64,000 nt of DNA from Bacillota bacterium (GTDB lineage Bacteria; Bacillota; Clostridia; Clostridiales; Clostridiaceae), in contig JAJXWH010000004.1 of NCBI GenBank assembly GCA_021781745.1, forward strand, positions 62,001 to 126,000, in the 5' to 3' direction. Numbering within the stretch: the first letter of the stretch is position 1; every line of letters starts with the position of its first letter. This document shows positions 62,234 to 64,000 of the stretch, piece after piece. The notes under the pieces were generated by a model. That model did not search any database and was not told where the DNA came from. It was given only the letters and a program-made list of their open reading frames with translations. The position numbers were made by a program, and so were the translations under genes.

Positions 62234-63712
62234 TTAATACGGATAATAGAAGAAATGTGTTGCCCTGTCTGTAGTAGCAGTATCTTGAAGGACTAATCTT
62301 CTATGAAGTACTTGATTTCCAAAGCTTGTCCTTTGATTATCCACAATGTAAGCATATCCATCCCTATCCCAGCACATAAAAATGTAAACATGGGAATAAT
62401 TATTTGTAAATACAATATCCCCTGGCTTTATTTGGGAAAAGTCATAGCTGTACACAAATCCCATGCTCTTTAGCACATTTTCAAATTGATATGTGTTAGC
62501 TGTTGATATAGGTATATTTACTCCAATCCTTCTGAGCGCCTCGGATGAAAAATATACACAATTATTGCTGGTAATTCCCCCATGTAAGGCTACTGCAGTA
62601 CTGTCAACACTCCACTGATTGTTAGCATTAGTCATATATTTGAATAATTGATAATTTGTATTTGAATGTGAATAGTTATAATAAGTATTTACTGTCTCAC
62701 CATTTGCTTGTACATATGTATAGTTATCTAACCAAACATTCTTAACTAATGAACCGTCAGAATTAAATCGATATTTTTTGCCATCAATTGTCATATCTCC
62801 TGATACCATGATACCTGTACTTGGATTTAAATAGTATTTTTTATCATCCAAATTTAGCCAGCCATATTGCATTCCACCAGAGCTGCCAAAATAATACCAG
62901 TCTTTATCTATTTTTTGCCAACCTGTAATCATTACTCCGTTATTATCTAAATAGTATTTTATTCCTTTGACTGTTTGCAACCCTTTTTGCATTATCCCAT
63001 CATCATTAAAATAATACCAATTTCCAGAAACTAATTTCCAATCATTCTTAACTAGACCATTTTCCTTATCATAATAATACTTATTTCCGCTTTTATCGGT
63101 TTCCCATCCATCTCTTACATTTCCATCCTCATCAAATACATATACTTTTCCATTAATTTTTAAACTTGTCCCTTTAATTCTATCGCCATGTCCATCTAAG
63201 TAACACCATTTGCCTTTAAGGAAATACCACCCTTCATCAAGATTAAAATCATTTCCTTCTACATCACAATATGTATATTTACCACTTATAATTTTCTGCT
63301 TTATATTATCAGGTAAAGATTCAAGTTTATTATCACCAAGATCTAAATAAGTTAGCTTAGGCAAATCTCCTAAATACTCAGGAATTTTTTTATCCAATCT
63401 ACAGTAATTTAAATTCAAGTATTCTAAATTCTTCAACAATCGTATTTCATCAGGTATATCATCTTCAATTTTTTGATATCGTAAGTCAATTTTTTTTATA
63501 CTCAGAAAATCTTTTTCTGTGAGATCCCTTACACTTTTGTTTAATTGCTTAGCAACTTCGCTTGTAAGCCAATTATTCTCAATTTTAATATTACTTTGAT
63601 CCGTTATATCCCCATTTATTCTGGAATCTTGTGCGTAAGTTACCACCGAAACGCTACTAATACATAGAAATACAGCAATTACTACTAATTTTTTTAATTT
63701 ATTACGTCGCAT
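62234..63712 (-). CDS. Secreted LRR / cell-wall-binding-repeat cysteine peptidase
   Basis: Exported protein of 492 residues. A signal peptide (about 1-27, 'LKKLVVIAVFLCISSVSVVTYAQ') is followed by three leucine-rich repeats (about 70-140, 'LEYLNLNYCRLDKKIPEYLGDLPKLTYLDLGDNKL'). Seven or so choline-binding-like wall repeats (about 155-320, 'GNWYYFNDDGIMQKGLQ') come next. A C-terminal NlpC/P60- or CHAP-like domain has Cys385 ('SNNCVYFSSEALRRIG'), His441 ('NYSHVYIFM') and Asp459-Asn460 ('IVDNQ') as likely catalytic residues. Probably a wall hydrolase anchored to teichoic-acid choline or related decorations. RBS GGGAG. Confidence 0.85.
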   Translation of the reverse strand: MRRNKLKKLVVIAVFLCISSVSVVTYAQDSRINGDITDQSNIKIENNWLTSEVAKQLNKSVRDLTEKDFLSIKKIDLRYQKIEDDIPDEIRLLKNLEYLNLNYCRLDKKIPEYLGDLPKLTYLDLGDNKLESLPDNIKQKIISGKYTYCDVEGNDFNLDEGWYFLKGKWCYLDGHGDRIKGTSLKINGKVYVFDEDGNVRDGWETDKSGNKYYYDKENGLVKNDWKLVSGNWYYFNDDGIMQKGLQTVKGIKYYLDNNGVMITGWQKIDKDWYYFGSSGGMQYGWLNLDDKKYYLNPSTGIMVSGDMTIDGKKYRFNSDGSLVKNVWLDNYTYVQANGETVNTYYNYSHSNTNYQLFKYMTNANNQWSVDSTAVALHGGITSNNCVYFSSEALRRIGVNIPISTANTYQFENVLKSMGFVYSYDFSQIKPGDIVFTNNYSHVYIFMCWDRDGYAYIVDNQRTSFGNQVLHRRLVLQDTATTDRATHFFYYPY

Positions 63713-63744
63713 CTAATCGTCTCCCTTTTATTTTTTCCATATAA

Positions 63745-63773
63745 ATTATACCATTTTAGATACATAATCTCAA
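63745..63773 (-). promoter_or_regulatory. Sigma-A promoter of the secreted peptidase gene
   Basis: Minus strand TTGAGA (63773-63768), 17 bp, TATAAT (63750-63745), about 32 bp before the start codon. The remaining 227 bp to the window end are AT-rich without a recognised feature. Confidence 0.65.
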
Positions 63774-64000
63774 ATATTTATGAAAAAATACAATCTTTTG
63801 GTAATTAATTCATATAATATCTCATTATTTATACAAATCAACTTCCAATTTTCGGGCCTTTTAGTAAATGCATTTCATTATTAATATTTCTGAAATTGAT
63901 TTTACAATTATATCAGCTTTAGATAAATCTTAGTTTACAGAGTTAATATTTTTAAATCCAATACATTTCATTTTAGTATTACTCCTTTGCTTACATATAT

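Noticed and set aside
1..64000. CRISPR array, tRNA or rRNA genes
   Set aside because: No regularly spaced direct repeats, cloverleaf-like segments or rRNA stretches were found on reading both strands.

Overview
The window is AT-rich DNA with purine-rich Shine-Dalgarno sites (GGAGG type). It codes for pyruvate:ferredoxin oxidoreductase, Csp-like subtilases, a SigI/RsgI pair, a LevR-type activator, choline-binding-like cell-wall repeats and fused glutathione synthesis. Together these point to a Clostridium sensu stricto chromosome, probably a saccharolytic, solventogenic species near C. beijerinckii; the species is an inference from gene content. Apart from three genes at the left end (two ThrE-type exporter genes and a DUF4489-like gene) and one helicase at 57 kb, every gene lies on the minus strand. 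I see no tRNA, rRNA, CRISPR array or intact transposase gene.

Layout: 0-0.9 kb, the two halves of a threonine/serine exporter. 1-2.4 kb, a hypothetical gene and a DUF4489-like gene with a possible sporulation promoter. 2.6-6.8 kb, an apparent ArsR / MATE efflux / GshF glutathione-synthesis operon behind one promoter with a perfect palindromic operator. 7.1-13.6 kb, stress and housekeeping genes (SDR, DegV, pentapeptide repeat, superoxide dismutase, a beta-helix repeat protein, a FapA-like protein). 13.7-17.3 kb, two overlapping Csp-like S8 proteases. 17.4-21 kb, PFOR, with a long palindromic repeat in its leader. 21.4-22.7 kb, hemerythrin plus an unknown gene behind a Crp/Fnr-type box.

23-33.7 kb is sugar uptake: a mannose-family PTS (IIA-IIB-IIC-IID) with a sigma-54 promoter and its LevR-type activator, then fruR-fruK-fruA and a pyridoxamine kinase. 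34-44 kb is galacturonate/glucuronate catabolism: uxaC-uxaB2-HIT-GPH symporter and uxaB1-uxaA are two divergently located but same-strand operons. They share a TTGCAT-N17-TATAMT promoter flanked by copies of a 16-bp TTGTTAACGTTAACAA-type operator, and a LacI-family gene sits alongside. 44.4-50.2 kb holds a GltD-like oxidoreductase, a phosphatase, a homocysteine methyltransferase/MTHFR fusion and sigI-rsgI.

50.8-58.1 kb holds a divergent J-domain protein, RecQ, methionine aminopeptidase and two DEAD-box helicases. 58.2-61.8 kb is a metal-homeostasis-like operon (two CobW GTPases, a permease and its TIGR03943 partner). 62.2-63.7 kb encodes a secreted LRR/choline-binding-repeat cysteine peptidase.

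Most notable non-coding features: a two-copy palindromic, MITE-like repeat family (21.0 kb and 54.0 kb), a possibly related structured island at 61.9 kb, perfect intercistronic hairpins in the sugar operons, a GC-rich double hairpin at 50.7 kb, and an 885-bp leader at 37 kb that carries two inverted-repeat units and a coding remnant.
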